NCBI GenBank assembly: GCA_007258455.2
Contig: VDFB02115076.1
Span: forward strand, 62,001 to 126,000
Direction: 5' to 3'
Source of the DNA: Sequoia sempervirens
Lineage: Eukaryota; Streptophyta; Pinopsida; Cupressales; Cupressaceae
DNA length: 64,000 nucleotides
The notes under the pieces are model-generated. The model saw only the letters and a program-made list of their open reading frames with translations. It was not told where the DNA came from and did no database searches. The position numbers and the translations under genes were made by a program. This document shows positions 12,030-22,645 of the stretch, piece by piece. Within the stretch, counting starts at the first letter, position 1; every line of letters begins with the position of its first letter.

Positions 12030-12336
12030 TAAGTTTGCGGAGTTCGATGAAATTTAGCTGGGAACCTGCTGGAAGCATGCTAACAATAATGTTAGTCTCA
12101 TATTTCAACTTACTTACTCCATTTGAACTCAAATTGACCAAAAAATATAAACCCTAATTCTTAGACTTGGCTGAAATTTCATGTTTAAGCTCACAGACGG
12201 GCACATACCTGGAAAGGCATACAACAGAAGAGAGACAGAGAGAGAGAAACAAAACCAAAGCCAAAAGATGAGGAACAGAGCAAAAATTAGGGGGTCCCCA
12301 TTTTGAATGGGGTGATGTGTGAAAAAGGTCACAACA

Positions 12337-13606
12337 TGATATTTGAAATTTACTCATGAAATTCACAATTCTAATCCACCAAGCAAAGTGGTGGTAGTCT
12401 ACACAATGCAAGTGGAAGGAAAGAGAAAGGACAAAGGAAAATGAAGGGAAGGTGGAACTGAAGGAATGCAACATGTAGAGGGAAGAGACCAAGTAGATAA
12501 GGAGGAAGTCTAGATAAAGAACAAGCATGGGATCACCAATCCACACACTTTCAAATGTTTCCAACTCATGGAACATTTCACTTACCTAGCATGTCTAATG
12601 CAGGAGCACCCAAGTTCACAAGCAAGCGTGCATCACCCAAAAAGATTTGTCTTTTCTTTTCTTGTTCGTTTTTCTTATTTGTTTTGTTTGTTGGAGTTGA
12701 TGATCAATTTCCTAAGGATTGTAGTTGGTTCTTGGCTAAATTTCTTAATTAACTTGAAGAGGATCCAATTGGGTGTTTGTGTTTCAAATTGAAGAAGATT
12801 TGAGTTGAATTAAACATGTTATGGAAATGAAATTTTTTTGCTCCTATCTAAATAATTGTGGAAGTTTTTGACCATCTTGGATGCCTTTGAATGCTCATAG
12901 GTCCTTTTGGGCACTGAATCTTCGCCTAGACTTATCTTCTAAGGAATTGTGGAACTCCGATAGGTATGTGGATTGTAGGAGTTCAAGGAGTTTCAAGACG
13001 CATTCCGAACCCCCTCAAATCCCCGTAGGTGTCCTTAAAGCCCAATTTTCCCACAAGTTTGTATGTGGCAGAACTTGCTCGCTATACCAAATTTATCCCT
13101 AACATTCACGAGTCTCCATAAGATGCAAATTGCCCCAAGTTCTCTACAAAGTGATGAATGGCGGATCTTTTTATGCTATTTGGACTTGTCTGCATACCCC
13201 CTAAACTCCTACAATTCCTCATACCCCTCAAAACCCCGCAATAAGTTAATTTCCCTCAAAATCAACAATTGTGGAATTTCCAACCATATTTGGATACCCC
13301 TTGGACTTCCATTATCCAAAACTCCAAAAAATGACAAGTAGGTAGTTATAACAACCTTGCATGCGGATTTCATGAGAAAATGAAGGTGTGACACATGACC
13401 CATCATGTTTGTATGTGAGTGGCCACCACCTTTGGCTTGTTACTCTATAAATTGAGATCATGTGTACAAGGGATTTCTGGGGCAACTTCTTCTGCCAGTG
13501 TGAGAGTTTCAAAGAATTTTCTATAGTTTAGAGAACGGTTTCAAGGCGAGTGCTAAGAAGGCTTGTGTGGTTATTTTAAGGCTTAATGCCAAGGCATGTA
13601 TGGTAC
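12337..13606. other. Non-coding sequence, possibly U3/R of an unidentified LTR element
   Basis: No protein similarity is visible; the 140-codon minus ORF at 12154-12576 is low-complexity and hydrophobic and looks fortuitous. A TATA-like CTCTATAAATTGAG at about 13445 is followed by an LTR-leader-like stretch that a solo LTR interrupts at 13612. Copied at 26637-27906. Confidence 0.3.
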
Positions 13607-13611
13607 CAAGT

Positions 13612-15245
13612 TGTCATATCCCTCCCCAAAATGGTAACACATTGAAATGAAAGTAATAATATATATTGACAATTTACAGATATTATATTTTTAAATATGA
13701 AGTATTAAAATACAAGATCAAAATAAAGTAATTATTTTAATATATGAAACATTAAAGTACAAGATCAAAATAAAGTAATTATTTTAATAAATGGAGTATT
13801 AAAGTACAAGATCAAAATAAAGTAATAAAATAAATATAAATCTGAAATATCAGTATTGATGTTAAAATTATTAATATAGGCATTATAAATAATAAGCATT
13901 AACACCAAATGTCTTGTGCAACTAGTGTTAATAAATATATAAACCAAACCTTGAGATTCGGTGCCTCCAAAAACAAACAAACACAAAAAAAGGCTAAACT
14001 AACAAATAAGTAAGCAAAGTATCGATCTCCCAAAGGTAGCGATGAAGTCAGACTCAATGGTGCCGACTCTTCCATAACGATTAGACTAGAGTCACGTCCC
14101 TTGCTGAAGGCTATCCAATATTTAAGGAGGGACTGCTGCAGGGAAAAAGAGGCATTGGTGACTGAAAAAATAAATGGAAAAGTCTGCAGATCAATCAGGA
14201 ATAAAAAGGTAAGTGTCTTTCATGAATTTAAATAAGAAGTGATAAAAGCTTTATGTATTTAGAGAATTAAATTTGTTAAATACATTATGAATTTGGATGT
14301 TGATGATTGGCAAGTAGGTTAGGAATTTAAATAATAGTTGATGATTGATAAATGTGTTTAAATATATTATGATTGATAAATATTTTTAAATATATTATGA
14401 TTAATAAATATATTGCTGATGATTGATAAATACAATCTACATATAATGATCTTTATTTAGTTGATGTTATTTATTAATGTCATTTTGGAGTAATAATATT
14501 ATTCATGCTACTAATTATTATAGCATTGCTAATATGTTATTTTGAATTAGATAACTAATTATGTTATTTTGATATATTCTATCATAACTATTGTGTATGC
14601 AATTGCATCTATCTTGTTATTTATCTTTATAGAACAACCATGGAAGAAGTGAGGAAAAGACTACTAGTAGGTTGAGCAGATACTAGACATCCTCCCAAGT
14701 ACACCACTCCATGATGGAATGACTAAGTGTGCCTCTTGGAGCTAAGGGGGTGATATTCGCTCTTGGGCTTAGGAGGAGATGTTTACAAGCCTCCTATAGT
14801 AAGCTCTTCCCAAGGGCTCTACATGGATTGATTCAAAGGGTTTCAACCATAAGAGGGGTGGATAATATAGACCACCCTTTGCAGAATGGCTAATTGCGCC
14901 AAATGAGGACCAAGAGGGATGTAATATATGCTCTTGGGCTTGGTGTGATAGCTTCAGGCGGACCTATCATGATTTTCATCCACTCCCCCTTATGATCCAA
15001 CTCTCAATGTGAATTATAAATATTATGTGGTTTAAAATATTTGCATGATATGAATAGATAAACACTTATTATATGTTTGATTATGTGAATTATATTCCAA
15101 CATTATCTAAAATAATTTGCAAGACCTAAACCAAGATTCATTCCTCTTAAAGCATCTAATTGGTAGATCATAACCCTAACTGCATTAACTTGTGCTTCTA
15201 GGTCAGGAATTACTAATTAGGGTTATCCCAAAAGGGGACATTACA
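13612..15245 (+). mobile_element. Solo LTR with perfect 5-bp target duplication
   Basis: The 1,634-bp unit starts TGTCATATCCC and ends GGGGACATTACA. It is flanked by CAAGT at 13607-13611 and again at 15246-15250. TG...CA ends plus a 5-bp duplication are the hallmark of LTR-element integration, and no internal region remains, so this is a solo LTR left by recombination. Its middle contains a GA/CT-rich stretch with repeated GCTCTTGGGCTT (about 14755 and 14930). Orientation is given as TG to CA on the plus strand and is otherwise unproven. Confidence 0.8.
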
Positions 15246-15419
15246 CAAGTATGTATGCATGTTGAACTGTAATGTATTAAAACATCATTTACTTCCCTTG
15301 TAAGTTGTTCATTTGATTATTAATAGAAAAATTCAATATTTTTTGAAGTTGAAGTTTGTTGCTTGACTCAGTAGCTTGAAAAGGCCCCTAAGTCTTGACT
15401 ACATAAAAAAAAATACTAA

Positions 15420-15660
15420 AAACTTGCAAACCTCACTATTCTACAACTCTATAAATCTTCATGATCATTACCAGTATGATCCCTAAGTGGAATCACTTGC
15501 ATAGACAAAAAGGTTTTCGTCATTTTCTTTCCTAGAAATTAAGGGGTTTATCCTTCAATAAACTTCACACCAAGGGTTTTCGTCCTTGGGAGCAAATAGA
15601 TAAACCAATTCAAACTATTAAAGAAATAAAATATAATCTTTAGGATGCTTCTTTCCCCTA
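15420..15660. repeat. Dispersed repeat, related to 44795-45000
   Basis: This stretch shares long runs with 44795-45000, including TGGAATCAC, CATAGACAAAA and CAAACTATTAAAGAAAT, with substitutions and small indels throughout. It belongs to some older repeat family that I cannot classify. The 15251-15420 part continues the sequence interrupted by the solo LTR. Confidence 0.5.
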
Positions 15661-15949
15661 GCTCAACTCTTCTTTTATAATCTTTTATTTACTAATTTAG
15701 CCCTCTTCTAGAAGTGTCTAGATTTTTTTTCTTTTTCAATTTAATATTTCAATTGGCACCTTTGTCCTAATGAAAATTTTTATTATTACTTTAGGCCCTC
15801 TTTTAAAAACACATTATATTGGACCCTTTTCTTTTAAAAATAATTTGTCTTTTGTTAACAATATTATAAAATAAAGCCATTAGGACAACTTAAAATATTA
15901 TTATAATTAATTCCTTAGCTTTATTTAAAAAGGGCACATGACAATCTGC

Positions 15950-17713
15950 TCCTCCCAAAATTTGCATGTCCTCAAGAAAACCCAACTCTCCAACTCTTTC
16001 CAACTAAATATCTCTATAATACTAAGATCCCAAATCATCCTTGGGAGTTGATGTGTTCATTTGCCCAATTCATCAAATTGTGCGAAATTTTCTACAAATT
16101 CCTTATTATTTGTTTTGTTCCTAAAATTTCGAACTTACATGGTGGATTTATGTGGAAAATGCACTCTCCACCATGCTTGCACTATGCTAGTCTAGTATAA
16201 GTAAGAATTGGAAATTCTACCATGAATATTTTATGCATAACATCCATTGCTCCATTAAAGTTTGTCATCCTAGGAAGGTATTGAACCATTAAAATTTGAC
16301 TTGCTTCTTGCACCACTTGTGGGTTCATTGCTTTACAAGCATCATATGTTTGGCCATCAACAACCTCCCTCAAAATATTCGTTTCACATTCTCAAGAGTT
16401 CTAATAAGGTCAAATGCATTGCGAACTTTATGAGCATTATGATGGCACCATGGATTGACAATGAGCCATATTAGGTGAAACACCATTGCCTATTCCACTT
16501 AGACTTTAGTATCAGGTGTCTCAAATAATCACCCAAAATCCATACTCTTATGTATAAACAAATTTGAACTTTAGCAAAATGTTCTATGTGCACTTTGAAC
16601 TTTAGCAAAAGGGTCTATGATTTCCTTGATGAAAAATTTGCAATGATTTAGCATATATGAAGCATCAAGTTTCTGCTAGTATCACTAACTTCATGCCTTG
16701 AGCTATAACTATGAAAGTCAAATTGCTTACCATTAGTTGCTGATTTGAAAATCTTTGTGAGCTCAAAACCAATGTTCTTCTCAAGCGCTTGCCTCTCAAT
16801 AGTGTCTTTTAGGAAATAAATCTCATTTGTTTTTTTGGATTGGAACATCCCTTTCATTTTCCAATCTACAAGCAAGAATGGTCCAAATGTCCTCCTTCTA
16901 TTGTCTTTAAAAGATTTACATCAACACCACTACTTTGGTGATTCAATAATTTGGGATTCTCCAAAAGATTCCTCTTACTTTCATTTCAACAACTATCTCG
17001 TGTGTCACCTTCATATGCATCAAACTCAATCTTAGGGATATTGATGGGCTCAATCTAAGTAGGAACATCTTTTCAATTGTGCTTTCAACAAGTGATAATC
17101 TTTTGACTTCATTTTGTTGGTATTCCATTTTAGAAGTCATTGAGACATAAATTTCCTTACCTTCAACCTATATTGTGGATTCCTCCATGATCTTTTTCCT
17201 TCCAATTTATTGTAACTTTTGATTGTTCTTGTTTCTTTTGCTCAACCAATCCTTTACTGATTATCTGGAGATCCTTGTTGGGTTGGTTTTGTTGAAATCT
17301 TCTCCCTCTCCGTCCCATTTCCAAGTTGTAGAAATATGCAAAAGAGATATGATTTTGACTATCAGGATCAAGATTTTTGTACTCATTGTAACAAGATCTG
17401 ATGTCATGTATTGTATTACTCTACTCCCCAATATTAGGTGGTTCTTTTTGTAAGAACCTTGGCTGAAAAAACTTAGGTGTGGGTCTGATCACATATTGAT
17501 TAATTGTAGATGATCTTCTTTCTACTACTTTGTCCCATTGTTCCAATGTAACAATGAAATGATTCATATTATGCAAAGTTTGTAACATTTCTTATAAAGA
17601 TTCTTGAAATGCTTTATTTCTCCACCTTGCATACCCTTCTTTCATTGACATGCAAGTGATATAATCATCATTTAGCTTCCCTGTAGGTTGGAAAGATCAC
17701 AACTTTAATACCA
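15950..17713 (-). pseudogene. Decayed minus-strand LTR-element internal region with possible PBS
   Basis: A candidate PBS, TGGTATTAAAGTT, reads on the minus strand at 17713-17701, just after GGGGACATTACAA. It resembles the usual initiator-Met tRNA site TGGTATCAGAGC with mismatches. Downstream on the minus strand come short broken ORFs (16943-17140, 16648-16875, 16182-16373) of gag-like character but no diagnostic motif. Near 15965 the minus strand reads TTTTGGGAGGAGCAG, a possible polypurine tract. No pol motifs were found. Copied at 30250-32013. Confidence 0.35.
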
Positions 17714-18775
17714 TTGTAATGTCCCCAATGGAGCTGATTTTTCAATCTTGCAAGAATTGGTGTTTCTTGACAAGGCAAGTGCCAGGAAATTGCCACTTTT
17801 TGATCACCAAGTTCCCAATAGGGCAAGGTGATAGCATATAGTGAACAAGTGTCAATGGACCACTTCCTTATGAATTAGCAAATCAATTAATGTATCTTTG
17901 TCAAGTACTGAAATTAATCAATGAAATATTACAATGAGTTAATATTATTGGATTAATGGCACCACTCAAACCCTTATACCAAATTATATTATGCAAATGG
18001 TGTTAAATCACATCAATGTGGAACAATCAAGAATCAATTAAGATGGAGCTAATCAATCAAACATACTGCCGACACATGCTAACAAGAATTATATACTAAT
18101 GGTACAACTTGTTATAATTAATTTATGAAATTTGGAAACTACAATTTTTTATAATAATCTTATTTCCTATTTTATGGAATGATTAAATGGAAAATCTAAA
18201 CATTAAATCAACAACAATGAATTGACCTAGAAATATTCAATATATAAAGACTAATGGGATTAATCTAACGACTTACAACTACTAGAAACTGCAAAATATG
18301 ATAACAGTCCTTGCACTTGTTGTATGGTAGAACTAAATAGTGAAATTAATAGAAATGATTTGTGATCCTTGTTGACTATATGGATGACCTGCTAATGTTA
18401 TATCAGTAATATCTCATGTGTACGGCCTGATAGAGCTTGCTCAATTTGTATGGTAGCTATAATCTCTTGGTATAGTCATAATGTTGTAGGCAATCAACAG
18501 CATAATTTTTATCAACTAATCTGATTTTTTGAACTATACTTGAGTCCCTTGTACAATGGTGCCTAGTTTTGCAAATGGTCTAGCTAATGGTCTGGCCACT
18601 CTATTTGTTATGTAACCTGTATGGCCTTTTTGGAGGAGAACAACACTAGTAGAAAGATGATACAATAATCTTCAACAATGGATAAAAATTATTGGTACGG
18701 ATAGCATAAGTGACAACAAAGTATGTAATAAATAATATGCAAACACAAATGAGATTCAAACCAGTAGCACTTGTT
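17714..18775. other. AT-rich non-coding sequence, possible LTR of the minus-strand element
   Basis: It follows the candidate PBS and would be the 5' LTR of that element read on the minus strand. Its outer end is not visible because a LINE is inserted at its right edge. No ORFs or repeats of note. Confidence 0.25.
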
Positions 18776-19055
18776 GAGTTTTGGATGGCGTGGGTGAGCG
18801 GCTCTGACCTGCTGGTTCGTACCCGCTAGGGCCGACCTACATGTCGCCATTTCTTGTTGCATGCATGTCTGGGTTGCAGATCAGTGTTCAGTTCATCGGT
18901 TTCTTAGCGTCTGCGGGGGTGAGGTGTTTCGGTAGCGAGACTTCTGCTTTGTCTCTTGTTTCTGTTGGGTTGCCAATTGGTGCTTTCGATGTTTGTTACC
19001 AGTGAGGGCTTGAAGGAGGTTGCGGTGAGATGGCTTGGTGTGGATTGGGGGTTTA
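18776..19055 (+). mobile_element. 5' end of LINE, cut by assembly gap
   Basis: These 280 bp are identical to the start of the complete LINE at 33076-33355, with the same preceding target sequence (18758-18775). The copy stops at the N run rather than at a biological boundary. It contains the GC-richer LINE 5' UTR only. Confidence 0.85.
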
Positions 19056-19155
19056 NNNNNNNNNNNNNNNNNNNNNNNNNNNNNNNNNNNNNNNNNNNNN
19101 NNNNNNNNNNNNNNNNNNNNNNNNNNNNNNNNNNNNNNNNNNNNNNNNNNNNNNN
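19056..19155. other. Assembly gap (100 N)
   Basis: Exactly 100 N, the conventional scaffold-gap length, so the true distance is unknown. It lies exactly at the end of the first copy of the 12.3-kb duplication. Confidence 0.99.
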
Positions 19156-20640
19156 AATTAAAATAATGTTATATTATAATATTATAACCCCTTAGCTTAG
19201 CATTGCAACTTTAAGTTGTTTTAAAAGGGGGACTTCAGGGGTGAATGCCTCATCAGGAGATAATTTATATTTTCCTAAGGCCAAATTATTTATTGGTGAA
19301 GTGGGACGCCTACTTGAGAGGAAGGTTATTTTTAAAAAGTTAAAAGTCAAATATTACCTTGGAAAATGGATGCCATCTTTGGAGGGAGATAAAGCAAATT
19401 AAAATTTGAATATTTGGTGCCTTCTTGAAGCTTCTAGAAGTTCCTCTCAAAATCTATAAATGCCAACCTTTGCTCTTCATTTGGTATCTTATGACTTCAA
19501 TATTGTTATGCTGCCGAAATGGTAATAGGATTGCTTCAAGGAATGAATGCCTCCTAGCTTGGCTCTTCTTGCTTGAAAGATAGCAACTAGTTGAGAGATA
19601 GTTTGTAATAGGTTTGTCTTGCATTTCAGTTGAGTATCTTGCATTTTTGGAGTTCTAGTCTTGCTTTTTAGTCTCATTTTGAAGTTGCTGAATATCATAG
19701 CTGATTGTAAGAATTGTTCATATCTCATGAAATAAAAATATTATTGTTCTGGGCATTGCATAAATCCCTTTCTCTATGTGGGGCGACCATTCTTGCAAAG
19801 TTGTAGATTTTTTAATGCAGATTTGGATTTTTAAAAGCAAAATCGCCTCTCTCTTGGCCGTACCATTATGGTCTGCCTGGCAAATGTTTAGAAAAAAAAA
19901 TACTTCAATTTGTTAGCTGTTTCTTTGTCTAGTCTTCATTGCCATCATTATAGCTTTCGTTTGCATCAAGTCTCATGTCATTTCGGCAAGTATTGAGTAA
20001 GTTGTGAGTATTTTGGTGGGTTCTAGGGTTGCTGATTGCTTCATTTCAGTTGCTGGTCTGTTATATCGGTCATAGATAAATGCAGATTTGTGAGGAGTTT
20101 GAGTCCAGAGAGGTTTGCCAAGCATTGAGGAAGTCTTACAAATTATTGCAGCATTGAAGAACTTGGATTACTAGGCTTTGGCAAGCATTCTAACATATTG
20201 TAAGTTGATTAGTAGTACTATCAGCAATTCTCCTCTCTATCTTTCTCTTACTTTATTGTACTTCCCGCTGAATAAGCGGAAGAGGCTGGCTTGCCGCCTA
20301 TTTACATTCTGAGTTGCATTGTAATTCCTTGGTATCTCCGCCTTATGGTAGCTCCATTTCCACCTTAGGATGGAAAGCGCATTCTAGGCGTTGAGTTACT
20401 TTTAGCATTATCATTTGATTTGTAATTTCCTTTCTTAGTATCTCTGCCTTATGGTAGCTCCATTCCCACCTTGGGTTGGAAAGCACATTCTAGGCGTTGA
20501 GCTTACTTTTAGCATTGTACTTCTTTCCAGTTGATACTGACGACCCTCTTGCCATATGACAGCATCATTCTCATCTCGAGATTGAGTGCGCATGCTTGGC
20601 AAAGAGTTACTTGCAAACTGCTGGTTTGGGTTTGTGCTAA
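19156..20640. other. Unique LTR-like non-coding sequence with ~100-bp tandem repeat
   Basis: No ORF with recognisable similarity. A TATA-like TCTATAAATGCC is at about 19455. Two units of about 101 bp start at 20319 and 20420. Each carries CTTATGGTAGCTCCAT and CATTCTAGGCGTTGAG, and a weaker third unit extends to about 20610. The sequence gives way at about 20650 to the family-1 gag region without any visible target duplication. Confidence 0.45.
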
Positions 20641-20649
20641 CCTTAACAG

Positions 20650-22430
20650 GTGCTTCTAGGTTGATGTGTTCTTGAAAAAATTGAAAAAATTGGTCCGGTT
20701 CTTCTGAGGCATCCCCATGAGACCGTTAAGCCGATGGTGAACGTTGGTGGTGGGGGTGTGTAACTCTGAAACTTAGGCGGGAAATTGCAATCTTCTATTA
20801 TCAATGCACGATCATATCTAGGTGTTAGGACTAATTCATATCCAGTAATTGGAGGGTTTTCTATAGCCTCCATATTCCTTCTTCACTCTTGAGAATACCA
20901 GCCACAACTTGGAATTAAGTGACACTGAAGTTCGAGTGCTGGTTATTGTTATATAATCTACACCATCGATGAAAGAGGCGGTTTTGACCATATAAACTCT
21001 ATCTGTGGGATGGTTTTCGAGGTGGTGGGTTGTCCAGCGATGATGGTACCTCCATTGTTGGGCCCTGTATTCTAAGACCTCTTTTGAAATCCCTGATTGT
21101 TATTTCTATACCCATGACTGTTTTCATGATGGTATCCTTGATGGGTATCCCGATGACTTGGAGGATTATTTTGATATCCTCGGTTAGCACCTTGGTGTGC
21201 CTGATAATTTCGTTGCATAGTTTGTGTCTGATTATTTTTATTTTTGAGGTAAGTCACCTCAGTTGACAACCTCTTCACTTGTTCTATTAAATATTTTATT
21301 TCTTCTTTCTCCTCTTGAGTTTTCACTAGCGGCACTGTGTTCTAGAGATAAATAGGTTGCGTAACTTGCATCTGGGACAAAGGCATCCCAGGGTGGAGAA
21401 CTAACTAAATTGATGGTGCTTGCAGTTGATAAACTGGTTGTGGAATTTCATTCAGTACCGAAACTTGTTGATTCCATGTTGATCCAAGCGTTGGCACTTG
21501 ATTGTTTAATGTGACTAGGCCAGTATATAGTGAGGGTCCAGTTGTATTCTGTCCTAAACCTTGACTTACTTCAATAGCTTTAGCGTAAGCTTGATTCATG
21601 TTTGCCAGAGTGGGGTGAGATTTCACGAACATCGCAGTCAAAGGATCAAGTGCCGAATAGTAGCTTTCTCGAACATCAACAACAACATAAGGAGCGCGTA
21701 ACCTTGTGAGGGCCTTTTGGAATCTATTGTTGAATGCATGGATGGGCTCTTGGTCCTATCTTCTCACTTCTGCAAATTGACGATAAAGCTCTATAGGGGT
21801 GACTGGTATACCAAACTTTCCGATGAAGGCTTCCTTCATCTGCTCCCATGTTCTTATAGACCCAATTGGAAAATGTATGAACCAAAAATGTACTTCCTCT
21901 CCCAAAGAATGTGGAAATAGGCGGCAAGCCATGTTTGCATACCCAATTTGCCTATTGTGTAGGTGATTTTCAAACATCTTGATATGGTCCTCGGCCGTGT
22001 TAGGATTCTTTGGCATGTCATGGTAATTAGGAAACTCTAGTGGAGATGGGTTGGTAACCAACCATGTAGCACCATTTGGAGCAGGTTGACCTCCTGGTTG
22101 AGCCATCGCTTGAACTGGTTGTCACCATTGATACACAATAACTTGGGCCGTCTAATGTACAGTAGCTCAAATCGGTTGTTGTTGCGGAATGACCATTGGT
22201 ACAGTAGATTGTACTTGTCTCGGTTGAGTAAACCTCGAAGCACTAGGTGGAGTTTTGAATAAGCTTGAAATTTCTTCTTTGCTTTCTTCGCTCGACTGAA
22301 CTTCTTGGTTTGATAAAACTTCTTCACTCGACTTAGCCTCCTTACTTGAATGACTTTCTTTCTTCTTTCTTGATCTCATAGGTAGCTCTAACTCCACAAA
22401 ATCTTTAGATGAACTGGGCATAGACCTCAA
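20650..22430 (-). pseudogene. Second copy of family-1 gag, truncated
   Basis: From 21048 to 22430 this is identical to 6749-8131, including every in-frame stop, so it has the same Ser/Glu-rich start, gag domain and coiled coil. From about 20650 to 21047 it is clearly diverged from the first copy. The linker, protease and tail regions and the 3' LTR are absent; the homology simply ends at about 20650. Whether this is a true second element or an assembly duplicate is unresolved. Confidence 0.75.
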
Positions 22431-22645
22431 GATTCTCTTAAGCTTGTCTGGTGAAAATGAACTGATACGATCCAGGATGTAGCTGCTTCTATTGGTGGCA
22501 CGTGGGATTGTTCAATCCTGAGAGAACACCATCTAGACTCATGATAATTTTCTCCAATAGAACTTTTATACTTCAAACCCTTTCTACTTCAAAATAACTG
22601 TATGTTGTAACTGTTAGTACGCCCTCCTTCTAGCGCCAATTTTTT

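Larger units (their letters stand above)
8347..12336 (-). repeat. 5' LTR of family-1 gypsy element (LTR B)
   Basis: About 3.99 kb. Read on the minus strand it begins TGTTGTGACC (12336) and ends ATCACATCA (8347), directly next to the PBS, and it aligns with LTR A. The possible target-site base block at its right edge is TGATA (12337-12341). The partner copy lies left of the window, so the target duplication cannot be checked. A TATA box is at 9263-9273. The bases 12130-12280, including a purine-rich stretch near 12230, are missing from LTR A. Confidence 0.9.
6749..19055. repeat. Left copy of ~12.3-kb duplicated block
   Basis: Matches 21048-33355 at an offset of 14,299 before and 14,300 after a diverged patch (8504-9130 here). 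Outside the patch I saw no differences in the stretches compared. It ends exactly at the 100-N gap. Confidence 0.9.

Noticed and set aside
12154..12576. 140-codon minus-strand hydrophobic ORF (and copy at 26454-26876)
   Set aside because: It spans the LTR B boundary at 12336, so it cannot be a conserved gene; composition reflects purine-rich plus-strand sequence.
15251..15950. Considered as the 3' LTR partner of 17714-18775
   Set aside because: The two stretches do not align by eye, so an LTR pair cannot be claimed.
18956..19195. ORF reading through the N gap (also those at 41233-41472)
   Set aside because: Produced by translating N as X; no biological support.
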